Under the pieces are notes generated by a model. The model worked only from the letters and a program-made list of their open reading frames with translations, made no database searches and had not been told where the DNA came from. A stretch of DNA of 64,000 bases from Pseudocercospora fijiensis CIRAD86 (Eukaryota; Ascomycota; Dothideomycetes; Mycosphaerellales; Mycosphaerellaceae), in the NCBI RefSeq assembly GCF_000340215.1, contig NW_006921532.1:5604764-5668763 (forward strand). The letters run 5' to 3'. This document shows, piece by piece, positions 23,745 through 35,634 of the stretch. Position numbers and translations under genes: made by a program. Every line of letters starts with the position of its first letter. The stretch's first letter is position 1.

Positions 23745-25480
23745 GTTCCTAGATTCTATTAATATGCAAAAACAACTTCCTAAGCATCTAATCTACTACG
23801 CTAACTTACTACTGCTTCAATGCACCGTAATCCTTACTAGCAATAACCTTATTAGCTAGTCGACTGTCCTAAACTCCTCCGTAGGTGTTAAAGCTATTAG
23901 CACTAAAGTACTCTGCCTCGAAGCGAGCTTAATTAACGAGGAGATTAGTAGCCTTGTCCTATATAGCCTTCTCCCATTCGCGTAGATAGTCCTTAAGCTC
24001 CTCCTTACTAAACTAGAGGATTTGTTCAACTTCGTTCTAAACAACGTAACTTAACTAAGGAATTCTACCGACTAGGGCATCGGAAATGCAACTAAGGCCT
24101 TCGACTAAGATAGCGGCAGGGAAGGCGAACGGCACGAAGGTATTAGAACCTAGAAGGGCGGTTAGATTGCGGTACGCCTTAGCAACCTTAGCGACGGTTA
24201 AGTTATCGTAGCCCTTAATCTTAGTACCGTCGATAATACGAGAGTAGCCTAGGTCGATTAATATGCGGTCGCTCTCGGGCTTTAGATCGCTATACGGAAG
24301 GTATAGCATCTAAATAGAGACTTCGCATTCCTTTAGAGGGCTAAGGATCTACTAAGCTACCTCGCCTTCGTTAGGCTAACTATCGAACATATAGCCGAGG
24401 TCGTCGTTAGTAAGGTGCTTATTAGTAAGCTTGCCAATCTTATTTAGTAGAACTAGGCTACGGGCATTGAGCTTCTTAACCTAGTTCTCGAAGACCTCTA
24501 GTTCGTACATGCCTTCGATAATAGTTAAATAGGCGGTCTTATCTTTAGACATAAGAGAAACCTTAATACGCAGATAGCTAGCACCCTTACTAGCTGCGAG
24601 TTTAACTATATCTTGTCCGAGACGAGAAGTCTCCTTAGTAGGGCAGTTCTTATAACCGCTATTACCTACCTTAAAGTACTTAGTAGGCTTAGGGACGGAG
24701 ATAAGCTCGTATACGTAATTAGGTCGAAGGGCAACGGCTAAGAGCTATAAGGCGGGATGCTAACGGACGATTTAGTTGCTTACTCTATAGGTCTAAAGGG
24801 CATTGCGGCCTTCCTACTTAGACTTAGGCAGTTTACGCATATACTAAAAGAATATGCGAAACTCCTCCTATATTAGGTCGACGATAAGAGGAAGGTGCGC
24901 TCTACGAGGCGACTGTATCTAACCGAAGACTCGAGGGAAGACGGCATTGCTAGTCTAATAAAAGCGGTCGAAGGAAGTGCCTTAGCCGAGAATGCTAGTA
25001 ATTAACTTGCACCGACGCTTAGTTAGCGTAAGATCGCGAGTAATAGTACTAGTAGGGTTGAATGCGTAGAGTCCTAGGGAGGTCGGGGCGGCAGTAGGGC
25101 GTCTAGGAAACTAGTTAGTATAACTAGTCTTAAAGGTAGTAAAGGCATCCTAATTAGCAACCTCGCGACTAATCTTTAATAGGCGACCGACGAGGACACT
25201 CGTCTTAGTACTAGCGTAAAGACTATAGACCTTAGCGGCCTTCTTAATATAGTTAGCATATAATAGTAAACCGCTCTTTACCTAGCTTACTAAGGTCGTC
25301 GAGCTGTTAATAGATAGATAGGGCGGTAGGAGCTTTGCCTATATCGGCTTTAGGAACTATATCGATGTTAGTAATAAGGTGCGTAATAGAGTCGCCCTTG
25401 TAAGAACTATAGATGTTCTTAGTTAATAGGATCGGCGAGAGGCCCCTATCTCTACGCTCGCTAAAGGAGCCTTCGGAGGA
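23740..25480 (-). pseudogene. second extra frame (ORF3b) of element B, unknown
   Basis: About 560 codons in the +1 phase relative to ORF3a, overlapping its end. Readable segments: 'LVSWVKSGLLLYANYIKKAAK', 'LVGRLLKISREVAN', 'RNALQTYRVSNQIVR', 'NYVYELISVPKPTKYF', 'SKDKTAYLTIIEGMYELEV', and a stretch at 24055-24309 with no internal stop that includes 'DRILIDLGYSRIIDGTKIKG' and 'FVPFAFPAAILVEG'. It is helix-rich with one hydrophobic segment. No retroviral envelope, protease or nuclease motif was recognised. The position between integrase and 3' LTR is where env-like or accessory genes sit in other LTR elements. Function unknown. Confidence 0.55.
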
Positions 25481-26548
25481 GACATCTTCTAGTAGTATAT
25501 CTAGCATATTAACATCCGAGTTACTATAGTTAGTACTATAGTTAGTACTAGAAGGGGCGCTGTACTTCTTAGTAGCCTTGCGGAGGGCCTAGCGAGCATA
25601 CAATGCCTTCTTGCGCGCTACTTCGGCCTTAGCGCGCTCGTCTTTAACTTCCTAAGGGACCTTATAGTTGCGGGTCGAGCGACGGTCTTAAGCCTATATC
25701 TCCGTAGCGAGCGCGAGACTAGCAGCCGTATCGGCCTCTGTTTCTAGGCGAAGAGCCTTACGTTTAAGGACGTTAACGATAGGAGCCTCTTAACCTTTAA
25801 TAATAAAACCTGCACTATTAATGCGATAGCCCTTCTCTTTTAGTAGATCCTTAGTTGTCTATATATTAAGATCGATCTAGACAATCGTATCGTAGTGCCG
25901 CTTCTAGTAGGATATTATAAAGTCGTTAAGCGCAAAGGACAAGTTAAGTAACTGCTTGCCTACCTTCTTACTAGCAGTAGATATACGATAGATTATAGTA
26001 CGGGAAAGGTGCTCGGCGCCTTAACGACGGACCTTATACTTGTTAACGAACGAAGAGACCTGCTTTGCACGCTCTTATCTACCGTAGGCGAAGTTAATAA
26101 GGCTCTTAGGAAGACTGCTTAGTCCTCCCTAATGCTCGAAGGCCTAGTCGAGGGTCTTAAAGCGCAAACAAATCTAGGTACCGGCAGTCTCGAGGCTATA
26201 GACGATAGGAAAGGCTTGTTTAATATCTATATCGTTAAGAACCTCGCGCTTAAAGATACGCTTACCGATAGACTAACGCAAGTTATTTATGCCGTACGCA
26301 ACTAAGACAGTAGCCTTCTTAATGTTCCTATTAATAACGCGTAGTAGGGTACGAGCGTTCTAGATCTTCTCTTAAGGGTCTTTAAGGGCGGTAACGATCT
26401 AGAAGCAGTGCTCGAGGCTAGTTGTAGTAGCTAAGGCGCTATCGGATAGGGCTTCGATCGGAACTAGGGCGGCTAGGCTTAGGTTAATAGGGGCAGGTAG
26501 GTCGTTGCTACTGCTAGCGCCTAGCGGATTCGGGGCGCCGGAAGACAT
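25307..26548 (-). pseudogene. first extra frame (ORF3a) of element B, unknown
   Basis: Starts at an intact ATG at 26546-26548 ('MSSGAPNPLGASSS') and reads about 410 codons through TAG/TAA. It is Ser/Ala-rich at first, then helical and charged ('LRVINRNIKKATVL', 'GKRIFKREVLNDIDIKQAF'), then a Lys/Arg/Ala-rich segment ('KAEVARKKALYARQALRKAT') and an acidic Ser-rich end (25307-25507). The family is not recognised. It could be a nucleic-acid-binding or structural protein, but this is only composition. It is followed by the overlapping ORF3b. Confidence 0.55.
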
Positions 26549-26962
26549 AGTCGACCGAAGCGGAAGTAGGTTGTAAACGAGTTTGCAAGTGTGTTCGTTG
26601 CTTAATAATAATAATTAAAGGGTTCGGATAGAAGGGGGATAGTTAGGCGGTAGCGAGTTAGTTAGTAATCGAGTAGAAGAAGGAGCTTAGGAAGCTCGCT
26701 TTAAATATAGTGCGAAGGTAACGTAGTCCGTATATTCCGCGCTAGTAAAGCAAACGGATAACGGCTATATATAAAAGTGAAGCTATATACGAGACCTCTT
26801 TATTATTAGGGTAGGCTAAAGTTTAATAATCGATCTAGCTAATTGCTAGTAGCGACTACGCGCCTTTATTAACCTTTAGCTATCGTAGACTCTCGCGCAC
26901 TTGAAATATAACTAGTTAGTTCGAGTGCTTAGTAGAAATCTATAGTAGTAAAGCTAGCGGGA

Positions 26963-26989
26963 CTAATAATACCCCCGGGGTAGTATTAG
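26963..26989. repeat. CCCCGGGG-core palindrome, copy 2
   Basis: CTAATAATACCCCCGGGGTA-GTATTAG, 415 bp upstream of ORF3a of element B. Confidence 0.8.
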
Positions 26990-27406
26990 CTTTTCTCTAG
27001 AGATACTCGGCGACGAGGAGCAAGCCGCCTAGGCCTAGCGTAGCTAATTCGTCGATACGTTAGCCTATAGTACTGCCGTTATAGATGCAGCATTACCTTT
27101 TACATTAGCAAGTACGTAAAGGTAGTCTATACGTTTACCTTCTTCCTTCTTCTAAATACTAAGCTTAATAGCCTAAGGTCCCTATTCTTAGAGGCTATAG
27201 GCCTAGGTTGCTATATCTATCTAAGAGCTAGGAAGGGAGAGGGATCCTCCCTTTCTTAGTGTCCTACGTAGCTAGTACTAATTAGGGTAGGAACATCCTC
27301 TAGTAGAGTATCTTATTGTCGTTATTACTTAAGGAAGGTTGCTAGAGTCTAGGAATCTAGAGGGAAGTAGTCCTAGAAGGGTAGAGGGGTTAGGTTCGGC
27401 TATCTT

Positions 27407-27435
27407 CCTAATACTACCCCTAGGGTATTATTAGG
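27407..27435. repeat. CCCTAGGG-core palindrome, copy 3
   Basis: CCTAATACTACCCCTAGGGT-ATTATTAGG, downstream of the integrase of element B. 14-bp arms with few mismatches. Confidence 0.8.
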
Positions 27436-27689
27436 AAAACACGCCTCGTACAGTTCTATCTAAGGAAAAACAAAAGCAAAGGAATGAAGTTATAGCAACA
27501 TCTTCGAAGGCTAAAGAGTAGAACAATAGACAAAGTAAAGGCAAAAGAGGGCAACAACTATAAGCATTAACACCGTAGGAATAAGTAGTAAGGACTGAAG
27601 CTATAGGGCGGTACTACATTAATAGCGCGGAGAAGGTAAGGAAAGTAACGTAGTAGAGGTAGGAAAAGACAAGCAATTATTTAGTCTCG

Positions 27690-30600
27690 GGGTCTAGCTA
27701 TAATTCTAGGCGGTCTTCGTCGCTAGACTAGTCGAGCTCCTCCTTAGAGTTAGAGTTAGATAGCTAGAAGTCTAGTTCACTATCGGAATTAATATCGGAA
27801 ATGCTCTACGCGCAATTAATACATATATAACCCTCCCTTTGTTTATAAGTTATTCCTAATAGCTTACTAAGATATATCTAGGGATGCGTATAGTTGTCGG
27901 GTAGAACAGGATCTATAATCGCGGTAGGATCCTCCTCTCGATAGGTATCTAAGGTCGGTAGAGGGTCTATAGAGGCATTAACTTCCTCCTTAGTCGGAGG
28001 AGGACGGGCAGGCTCTCTTAACTCGACGACCTTCTTTAGGTTAGCCTAGGGGTACGAGTGCTTCAAGGTAGTACTATTAAGTTCCTAAAGTCGGTACGTA
28101 GAACTATCGTAAAGGACCTCCTATACTCTATAAGGCCCTTTCTATTTAAAGGCTAGCTTATAGAAGTAACTGTATTCTAGCTCCGACCGGTATAGAAGGA
28201 CTATATCGCTAACCTTTAGAGGCTCCTAGTTAATAGCATTATAGTCGTCGAAATACTACTTAGCCTTCTTACGAAGGCGACGTTGTCGAGCAAGTCCCTC
28301 CTAAGAAGTAGTAGTTATATCCTTAAGAGCCTTAGCGCGTAGGGCAAGAAGATCCGCCCTAGTACAAACAGACCCCTAATCGTAAACGCTATGCGTACGA
28401 TAGGACAACTTAATAGGAAGAACGGCGTCCCTCCTAATTATAAGCTCTACTAGCGTAAGTCTAGTCGTATCGATAATAGTAGTTCGATCCGCCTAGAGAA
28501 GGGCTAGAACGCGGGTAGAGATAGGAACCGACCTGTCCCCTCTATTAGTTATCTTAGATAGGGCATTAATTAAAGACCAATAGCTACGTTTAACAATAGC
28601 ATTCGACTAGGGATAGTACGGGGAGATGCGAACGTTCTTCGCCCTATACGAAACAAATAGCGCTTAAACTTCTTTAGCTATATTGTTCGTAGCGTTGTCT
28701 AAGATAACCTCGTAAGGTGTTCCCTAGCGGCAAAACAGATCTTTAAACAGGAAGGTAGCTATGTTACAAGCATTAATAGCGCCGCAGCCCTTATAGAAAT
28801 AATAGGCCTCTAGCTATCGAGAAAGACCCTCCCGAATAATATATAAGCTATTATTGCGACTAAGATAGACCCTATCGCTATACTATCGCTCTCTAACTAA
28901 TTAGGTAGTAGGAATACGTAGTTCCCCTAGACGTCGGTAGCTATTTCTAAAATTGCACTTAGGACAGCTCTTATAGTAGCGGGAGATATTAGCCTATACG
29001 CCGTCCTACTAGTAGCGCCGACGAAGGACATCGAAGGTGCCCTCCGCCGCCCGGTAGCCGAGCTTATCGTAAACAGAACGAAGGATCTCTTATCGGGCTA
29101 CTAGGTCGTTAATAATACGCTAGAGAGGTGTATTAACTATCGCTTGTCGCTAAAGGATTCGATCTTTAACTAGGAATCGTCGAGAATAGCGAATAACCCG
29201 ACGGTATTAACTCTTTAATAGGCTAGGCGCTTTCTTTGTATAGGTTAGGAAGTAGGCGATATAATAGGAGTCGTCGGAGTAGACCCTATTAAGGATATTA
29301 TCCCTCTCTAGTTTATCCGCCTTAGCTTTAGTCTAGTCGTTACCGTTAGTAGTAGGGCTCTCGTCGGGCTAGTTACTAGGTTAGTCGCTAGGTTAGTCGT
29401 TAGTAGTAGGCCTAGTAATCGCTAGTATAGTATTAATATAGAAGGTAGCGAAGAAGGTACGGTTAATTACCGCATCGATATCCTCTTCTTCTATTATCTC
29501 GGCGATGTCCTCTTCTATAGCGAGCCTTCTAGAAAGGCTATCCGGTCTAGTATGCTTCTTGCTAGGAACGTAGAAGACGTCGAAGTCAAACAAATAGATC
29601 TAGGCAACCTACCGAGCTATCGCAGAGTTTAGTAGGTCGGAGGCTATACGGTTAAGCTAATAGACTAGCGTCTAAGCATCGATTTCTAGACGAAAGAACA
29701 TACTAAAGAGCTATAGTCGGAACTTCTTAAGAGCCTTGTAGACTCTAAGGCATTCTCGCTTACTAGTATCGTATCGGGCCTCGATCGGTTTCTATAGTCC
29801 GGAGTCGTACCTAATAGGATAACGCAAGGATAGCTCCTTACGGTTACACTATATTAGTATCTCGCTATAGCCTTCCCCGCTCGAGTCGATAGTAACAATT
29901 ATTAAACCCGTACCCTCTAAGTAGTTAATAGATGTTAGTGCAGGTGCGCTAACGAGCGCCTTAGTTACCGTATCCTTAGCCGCTTAGTAAACGGAGGTCT
30001 ATTCGAATTTAGTATCCTTCTTAAGCAAGGCGTATAAGGGCTTGTATACTAATACAAAGTTCTCGACCTAGATACGGAAGTAGGAGACTACTCTAAGCTA
30101 GGTTCGGACATCCTTCTAATAGGTAGGATCCGGCTAGGACACTATCTTTAGGACCCGTGTATTATTAGAATAGCGGCCGTTCTTATTAGTTACAAACCCG
30201 ACAATGTTTATTCGTTTACATAGGAGCTAAAGCTTCTCCCTATATACCGTTAGGTTAGCTCGCTCTAGGTCGCAGAGGACACTATCGAGGTTCTAAATGT
30301 GTTCGAGAAAGAACCTACGGATGCTAGGCTCTACTTCTTTATTGTCGTACCTAGTTTTAGGGCCCTTAATGCCGATATCGTCGAGGAAAGGCATCGCTAT
30401 ATAGGAGATATAGGCCGCGAGGACTTGGTTTATAATGCGAACGAACTAGGCTACGGAGTTAGTTGCCCCTTAGGGAAGGGTAGTTTGTCTGTATAGCCTA
30501 AGAGGTGTCTCGAAACTAGTAAGGTCCCGGCTGTTAGGGTAGAGAGGAATTTAGTCGTAGCCCGAGAAAACGTTAACTAGTAAGGCTACAACATAGTTAG

Positions 30601-31250
30601 CAAAGGCTTCCGAGAACCTATTAGTCTCCGGAGGAAGGTTAGTATCTCTAATCGTAACCGCATTAAACTTTTATATAGCGTTAATTAGGCGGTACTTCTT
30701 TAGTTCCCTAGGAGCTGTCTTCTTCTAAACTAGGAAGTATAGATTACGATACGAGGCATAGGAAGGTTCTAAGGTGCTAGCCTTTATACGCTGTCGTATT
30801 ATGTCCTTAACTATACCTCGTAGGCTTGGGTTTAGCTTAAAACCTAGGTAGGCCTAAGGCTTATACTCGATCGTTCGGATCTTCTACGGAGGGGCAACCT
30901 CCGGATTTATTCTGCCTAGGTAAGTGAAGTTATATGCTAATACGGCCTCGCGATTGTATAGAAGCTCGTATAGCAAATCTAGTTTACGATCCGAAAGCTC
31001 GATACTAGGTTTGATTTTCGCAAGCCTCTCCTCTATTAGCCTTAACCCCCTAGGGATAGTAGAAAACTTTTTAGTAATATACTTCTAATCGTACGGACTA
31101 TCCCTAGGTAGTAGTATCGCCTCCTAATTAAGGCACTTTTGTCGCTAGTTAGGATTCCCGCTAGGATTAGACCTATCGGTAATATATACGCTGCCCTTTA
31201 CGGGCTTAATCTTGTTAGCTACCCTCTTATATAGGGTATGTATACTAATC
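27690..31250 (-). pseudogene. pol: RT, RNase H and integrase of element B
   Basis: RT: 'VKKDIIRQRIKAS'-type entry, then an intact catalytic box FLDD at 30377-30388 in the context 'MPFLDDIGIKGPKTRYDN', a signature of one fungal gypsy lineage. RNase H: 'IIVTIDSSGEGYS' and later 'FDVFYVPSKKHTRPDSLSRR' (29530-29593). Integrase: zinc part 'YYKSCPKC', core 'QGTPYEVILDNATNN', and 'SPYYPQSNAIVKRS', where the catalytic Glu codon at 28589-28591 is AAA (Lys), explained by GTTGAA>GTTAAA. No chromodomain seen; a Pro-rich, acidic tail ends near 27690. Confidence 0.85.
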
Positions 31251-31400
31251 GATTATCGAACCCGAGCTCTCTCTCTTTATCGCTAGGCCTAGAGATTAGC
31301 GTAACAAAACAGCGCGTAAACCTCTTTAGAAGTTTCCTTAAGTCGATAGGTATGTAACTAGTAGTCCTAATTTATAACGCCGGCGAAAACGTTAGATTCG

Positions 31401-31426
31401 TAATAACACCCCCGGGGTAGCATTAG
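31401..31426. repeat. CCCCGGGG-core palindrome, copy 4
   Basis: TAATAACACCCCCGGGGTAG-CATTAG, between protease and RT of element B. Confidence 0.8.
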
Positions 31427-31649
31427 ACTCGCGCTCTAATTAGTTAGTTCGGGTAGACCCGCGTCTAGTAGTAATGCCTCCGGCGACGACGCATAAGATA
31501 GCATTATTACCTTAACTCGTGTAGTAGGTATAGGTAGTCGTTATATTATGCTCGCTATCGCTTCGAGCACTCGTCTTCTTAGTATAGAACCTAGAAACTT
31601 GCCTTAACGTACGGAGCGGCGCACTTCTAGAAATAACCTATTTAAGCTA

Positions 31650-34540
31650 TACTAACTTATAGCGCAGATTGCCGGTCTTATAACCGCGCCGTAGCGTTTC
31701 CCGAAGACCGTCTAGAAGCAGCAAGGATATCCTCGTAGGACTTGTAGCTAGTGTTGCCGATATAACTAGTAAACACGACTCGGTTGCCCTTCTAGTTAGC
31801 GATAGTTCCCTCCTAGGAGCTATCGTCGCAGTTACGCTAGACACCGCGAGTTATACGAGACTATAGCCGACCTAGAATAATTGGCGTGTTTAGGTCGGCG
31901 GCAATCTAGAAGGTAAAGGAAAAGCATATGCCGAAGGCGTCTACTATAACATTGTAGTAGGTACCTACTAGCGCAACTTCCCTATTTACTCCCTATATAC
32001 CGAGGGAAATGTCTCTATTTATTAGCAGCCTAAGTTGTTTAGCCTAACGCTTACTTATAATAAGTGACTCCGAACCATTATTAAGCATTGCTAGCATCTA
32101 TTAACTATAGCTCCCGATAGTAACTTATATATAGATAGCGGGAACGACGGCGAAGGAACGGGTAACTGCGGAAAGGTCTACATTATTAGGGATAGAATAA
32201 AGTTCCTTAGGTCGAGGAGGTCCTACTCGACCGATTTGTTAGCTAGTAAACCGGACAGCCTTAATAGAGACTAAAACTAGAGTAGGTTCGGGATTATTAC
32301 TATCCCCTCGGCCTATCTCCTTAACTCCCTCTTCGTTAGTATTATCGATAGTCTCTTAGTTCTTATAGGTTACCGATTCGCCTTCTGCTAACTCTTAGGC
32401 ACCTGAAAATTTAGGAAGGAACTGTAGGGAAGAGACGTCGATATAGTCTTCTCGTCCCTGTTTCCTTCGGAGGGCAGCGAGGTCTTTTATAAAGGTAGCA
32501 TCGTTAGGGATTCGGCTCTAGAACAGGTTAGTAGGCAAACCGTATACTAGCAGCTCTCCTATAGACACATTAGATTTAAGGTCTAGGAACTATAAAGCCT
32601 AGAAGAGAGCGTTTGCCTTTATGTCTAAGGAGTTAGCTAGGCTAGTACTATACTTTTTTATATACCTATTAAAGCGAAAGCTCTTTAGGTCGGATAACTT
32701 CCGTTTGTAGGCAGGTAGGTTAGCTAGGCCTAGGGTACTACTAATGTCGGTAGTAACATCCTCTATATCGACCTCTAGAGTCTCTAGGACGACTAGGCTT
32801 TCTATAGGTAGGGTGCTAGGTACGGTACTAGATCGGGCAGCGCGGTCCGTAGCTATCTAGAGAGTCTTAGTTTTAGCGGTTAACTCTCGCTATTGCTTAG
32901 CCTTATCGGCCGCCTTGTTCTTTAGTACCCTAGTAGGGGCTGCCGTACTAGGGCAAGTAGGGTTCTAAGGGCTCTTGCCCTTGTTTTAGGACTAGGTCTG
33001 AGACCGTATAGCAGCGTAGACATCTACACTATTCTTAGTAACCGCGTAAACATTAGTAACTACGTCCGGATCCTAAGAAACAAAGTTGACTTTAATAGGC
33101 TTAGTAGTACCGTTACTGCTTCGCTCCTTAACCTGTTTTGCCCTAACCTTCTAAGTTTCTCGTTTAGCAATAGCGGCGAGGGTACTATTCCTAGTGTCCT
33201 TAAACTCGATCTTGCCGCTATACTTCTTTTCTAGAAGGGTCTTTAGCTAAGGCAGCTTCGGGGCTCTCCGATCCCATTCGAAATCAATCTTGTCGCCGGT
33301 ATCTATATAGTAGAATCGGCTATTCACTTACATAATAAGCTTCCTTTTAAGAAGCTCTTTCTAGATAGGGCAGGACGATTAGACATGTTTGAACCCGCTA
33401 CACATCTAGCACTTGCTATCTAAGTTAGAATAGATCTTCCGTATAGCGTAGACATCTACTAAAGGTGCTTTAGGGTAGTTAGGATCTGAAACCTAGTAGA
33501 CTAGTAGTACATCGCCTAGTATAGTAGTATTAATAACCTCCCTAACTCGCTGTAATACTTTCGCATTTAGGTTTAGCTAGGCTAGGGATTTAGCTAAGTC
33601 CGCGACATCTTAAGAGTGCTTAGTAATAGTAGGAGTTACGGTCTTAGGACTACTTTGCGATTTAGGAAGGAACTTAGGTCCCTTGCTTACTAAGGCTTCT
33701 TTCCTAACCTGCGCTAGGTTATTCCGGTCTTCGCCGTAGATAAACTTCCTCGTATCGGCTATGCTATTAATGTCGGCCTTAATATATACTAGGACCTCTT
33801 TATACTTCCTAAAGCTCTTAGGATCGGCCTCGCTAAGCTTATAGCGATAGAAGATACGCTAAGCTATAGGCTACGGCAACCCCTAGAGGAGTAGCCTTAT
33901 TCTCTAAGAGTTTTCGAGGTTACTCTATTCGATGCTATCCGCTAACTCGATAAACTCGCGGACATACCTCTTTAGGTCGTTATCCTTAGTACGCCTTACT
34001 AAGCAGAGGGACTCGAGCTACGTACGACTGCCTTTAATACGACGGCTATCGCGCTCTCGATACTCCCTTATAAAGGCTATCTTAAAGGTCTCCTAGTTAG
34101 TATTAGACTTGTCGTCCTTTTCTAGGTAGCTAACTAGGGTTTTAAGGGTTCGGTAAAGCTTAGAGGAGGTAGTCCTCGTAAAGGACCGAATCTTATACTA
34201 GTCGGATTCTCTATCGAGCTCGTAATTAACTAAGCCTTCCTTAAAGCGCTTAATATATACTGTAGCGTTCTACCCTTCGAATAGGGGATTTGCCCTACTC
34301 CCTAGCTCTAGCGGGCGACGCTTGTTTTAACGGAGAAGCTTAGTTTGCTTCTCTATTATTTTTATAAGGACAGTATAGAGCGCCTCTAGCGTAGAGGGCG
34401 TAGGAGGCTCACTTATATTAACTAGTCGCCGCCTAATTTCTTCGTTAATAGGATTAGGGGCGTTTTCGGATTTAGAGGATTCCGCTAATTCTCGATGTTC
34501 GTTTTCGCTAGAGCTAGAGCTTATTCGATTGTTGTTAAAT
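31650..34540 (-). pseudogene. gag: Gag and protease of element B
   Basis: A capsid-like region ('YIKRFKEGLVNYELDRESD', 'RSFTRTTSSKLYRTLKTL') is followed by a conserved CX2CX4HX4C knuckle near 33370-33415 ('CQMCSGFKHVQSSC'), whose Cys and His are all intact. A long variable linker comes next, then the aspartic protease: 'MLNNGSESLII' at 32068-32090, where the catalytic Asp is Asn (CTTGAT>CTTAAT). Between protease and RT (31250-31650) the frame is unclear. The start codon is not certain. Confidence 0.75.
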
Positions 34541-35350
34541 AGTTGAAATAGTTAAAATAGAATGCTATATAAAGTTGAAATAGAATGCTATATAAATGTG
34601 TTTTTAGTAACTTTAGTCTGTTTAGTTTGTTGTAATGTTGCTATGCGAGAGAGTAGTATATTAGGCTATTTCTCCTAGTATTACCCCCGGGGTAGCATTA
34701 GGATTTGGCCTCCTAAGGGTCGCCTAACTACCTCTAGGAGCTTAGTTTAGTAGATTTTAGACAAAAGCCGCTCGGAGGGAGAGACTGCAATCTCTATTTA
34801 TACCTAGATCCTAGAAACTAGCTCGTATCTCCTTTAGCTAGGCGGGGGGGCGGTAGCCTTCTTTTTCTAGTAGAAGGCTAAGCACTGTCTAAGCGAGGCT
34901 GCGAATCTAGGAACGCCCTACCCGATTAATAGGGGACTCCCCGGCTATCCGACCTGCAATCCGTATTTGCTATTAATTGATAGTCTTAGCAAACCAAGCA
35001 AGGCCGATAGGTAATTAGTCTATCTCCTCCTTAGGCGGGGCTTATCTCGAGTAAGCGGTACTAAATAGGTCTTCGACCCGGAGCCGAGTCCTTAGAAGCT
35101 AGCTATAGCTATAGACTAGGCCCTAAGCTGTAACAGTCCTAAGGGTTTATAGCTTTTCGGGGTTAAAGCGATGCCCTCGTTAAGAGGTTTCTCTACTTGT
35201 CGTAATAGCCCCTTAAGATACTTCGGTATCGTCCGTATCGTAGGCTCTTATCGTGCCCTCGCTTCGGTTATAGCTATTCGTGCCTAGAGACTACCTTTAA
35301 CATACCCGAACCTATTAGATATAAAGAGATGGCCCTACCTTCGGCTCTAA
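34541..35350 (-). other. 5' leader of element B
   Basis: Non-coding on inspection. The first bases after the 5' LTR on the minus strand read T-TAGAGCCGAAGG, which fits a TGG-type primer binding site with TGG>TAG. One palindrome copy (34674-34702) lies about 130 bp before the Gag frame. Confidence 0.6.
34674..34702. repeat. CCCCGGGG-core palindrome, copy 5
   Basis: CCTAGTATTACCCCCGGGGT-AGCATTAGG, in the leader of element B upstream of Gag. Confidence 0.8.
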
Positions 35351-35630
35351 TAAAGGACGGAAACTAACACTACTACTACTACTTATAGCAATAGTACAGG
35401 CTACCGAGGGTAATATAACCTATAGCAATATAGGCAGCTATGTTTAGCAAGATAGGATAACGAGACTATCGCTTAGGCTAATAACTAGAGCCCTGCAACA
35501 TAGGCATTATAGAAGTGTAACATAAACAATATACTATACGAGGTTGATGCTCTATCTACAATATAGAAGGAGGCCTCTTATATAGGCTCAAAACTCAGCC
35601 TAGGTATATAGGGCCGGTTACTAGCTAATA
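35351..35630 (-). repeat. 5' LTR of element B
   Basis: 280 bp, partner of 23329-23608. Followed on the plus strand by the CTAC target duplication at 35631-35634 and then by the Pol frame of element A. Confidence 0.93.
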
Positions 35631-35634
35631 CTAC

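Larger units (their letters stand above)
26549..27690 (-). other. 1.1-kb spacer of element B between integrase and ORF3a
   Basis: No coding frame recognised. It holds two of the six copies of the CCCCGGGG-type palindrome (26963-26989 and 27407-27435), about 440 bp apart. CA/TG content is somewhat higher near 27440-27690. Confidence 0.5.
23329..35630 (-). mobile_element. 12.3-kb Ty3/gypsy element B with extra 3' reading frames
   Basis: 280-bp LTRs at 23329-23608 (3') and 35351-35630 (5'), identical in length, differing by about 13 substitutions, all transitions. A 4-bp target duplication CTAC lies at 23325-23328 and 35631-35634. On the minus strand the LTR runs TATTAGCTAG...GTCCTTTA, that is, TG...CA with RIP. 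A polypurine tract abuts the 3' LTR and a TGG-type primer site (as TAG) abuts the 5' LTR. Minus-strand order: leader, Gag, protease, RT, RNase H, integrase, then about 4 kb holding two unrecognised overlapping frames. Excision restores the Pol frame of A. Confidence 0.93.

Noticed and set aside
24055..24309. An independent intact 84-residue gene
   Set aside because: It is simply a stop-free stretch in the longer ORF3b frame of element B.
26963..27435. A ~470-bp solo LTR bounded by the two palindromes
   Set aside because: No second copy of the interior was found in the window, the palindromes also occur singly at four other places, and no target duplication is visible.
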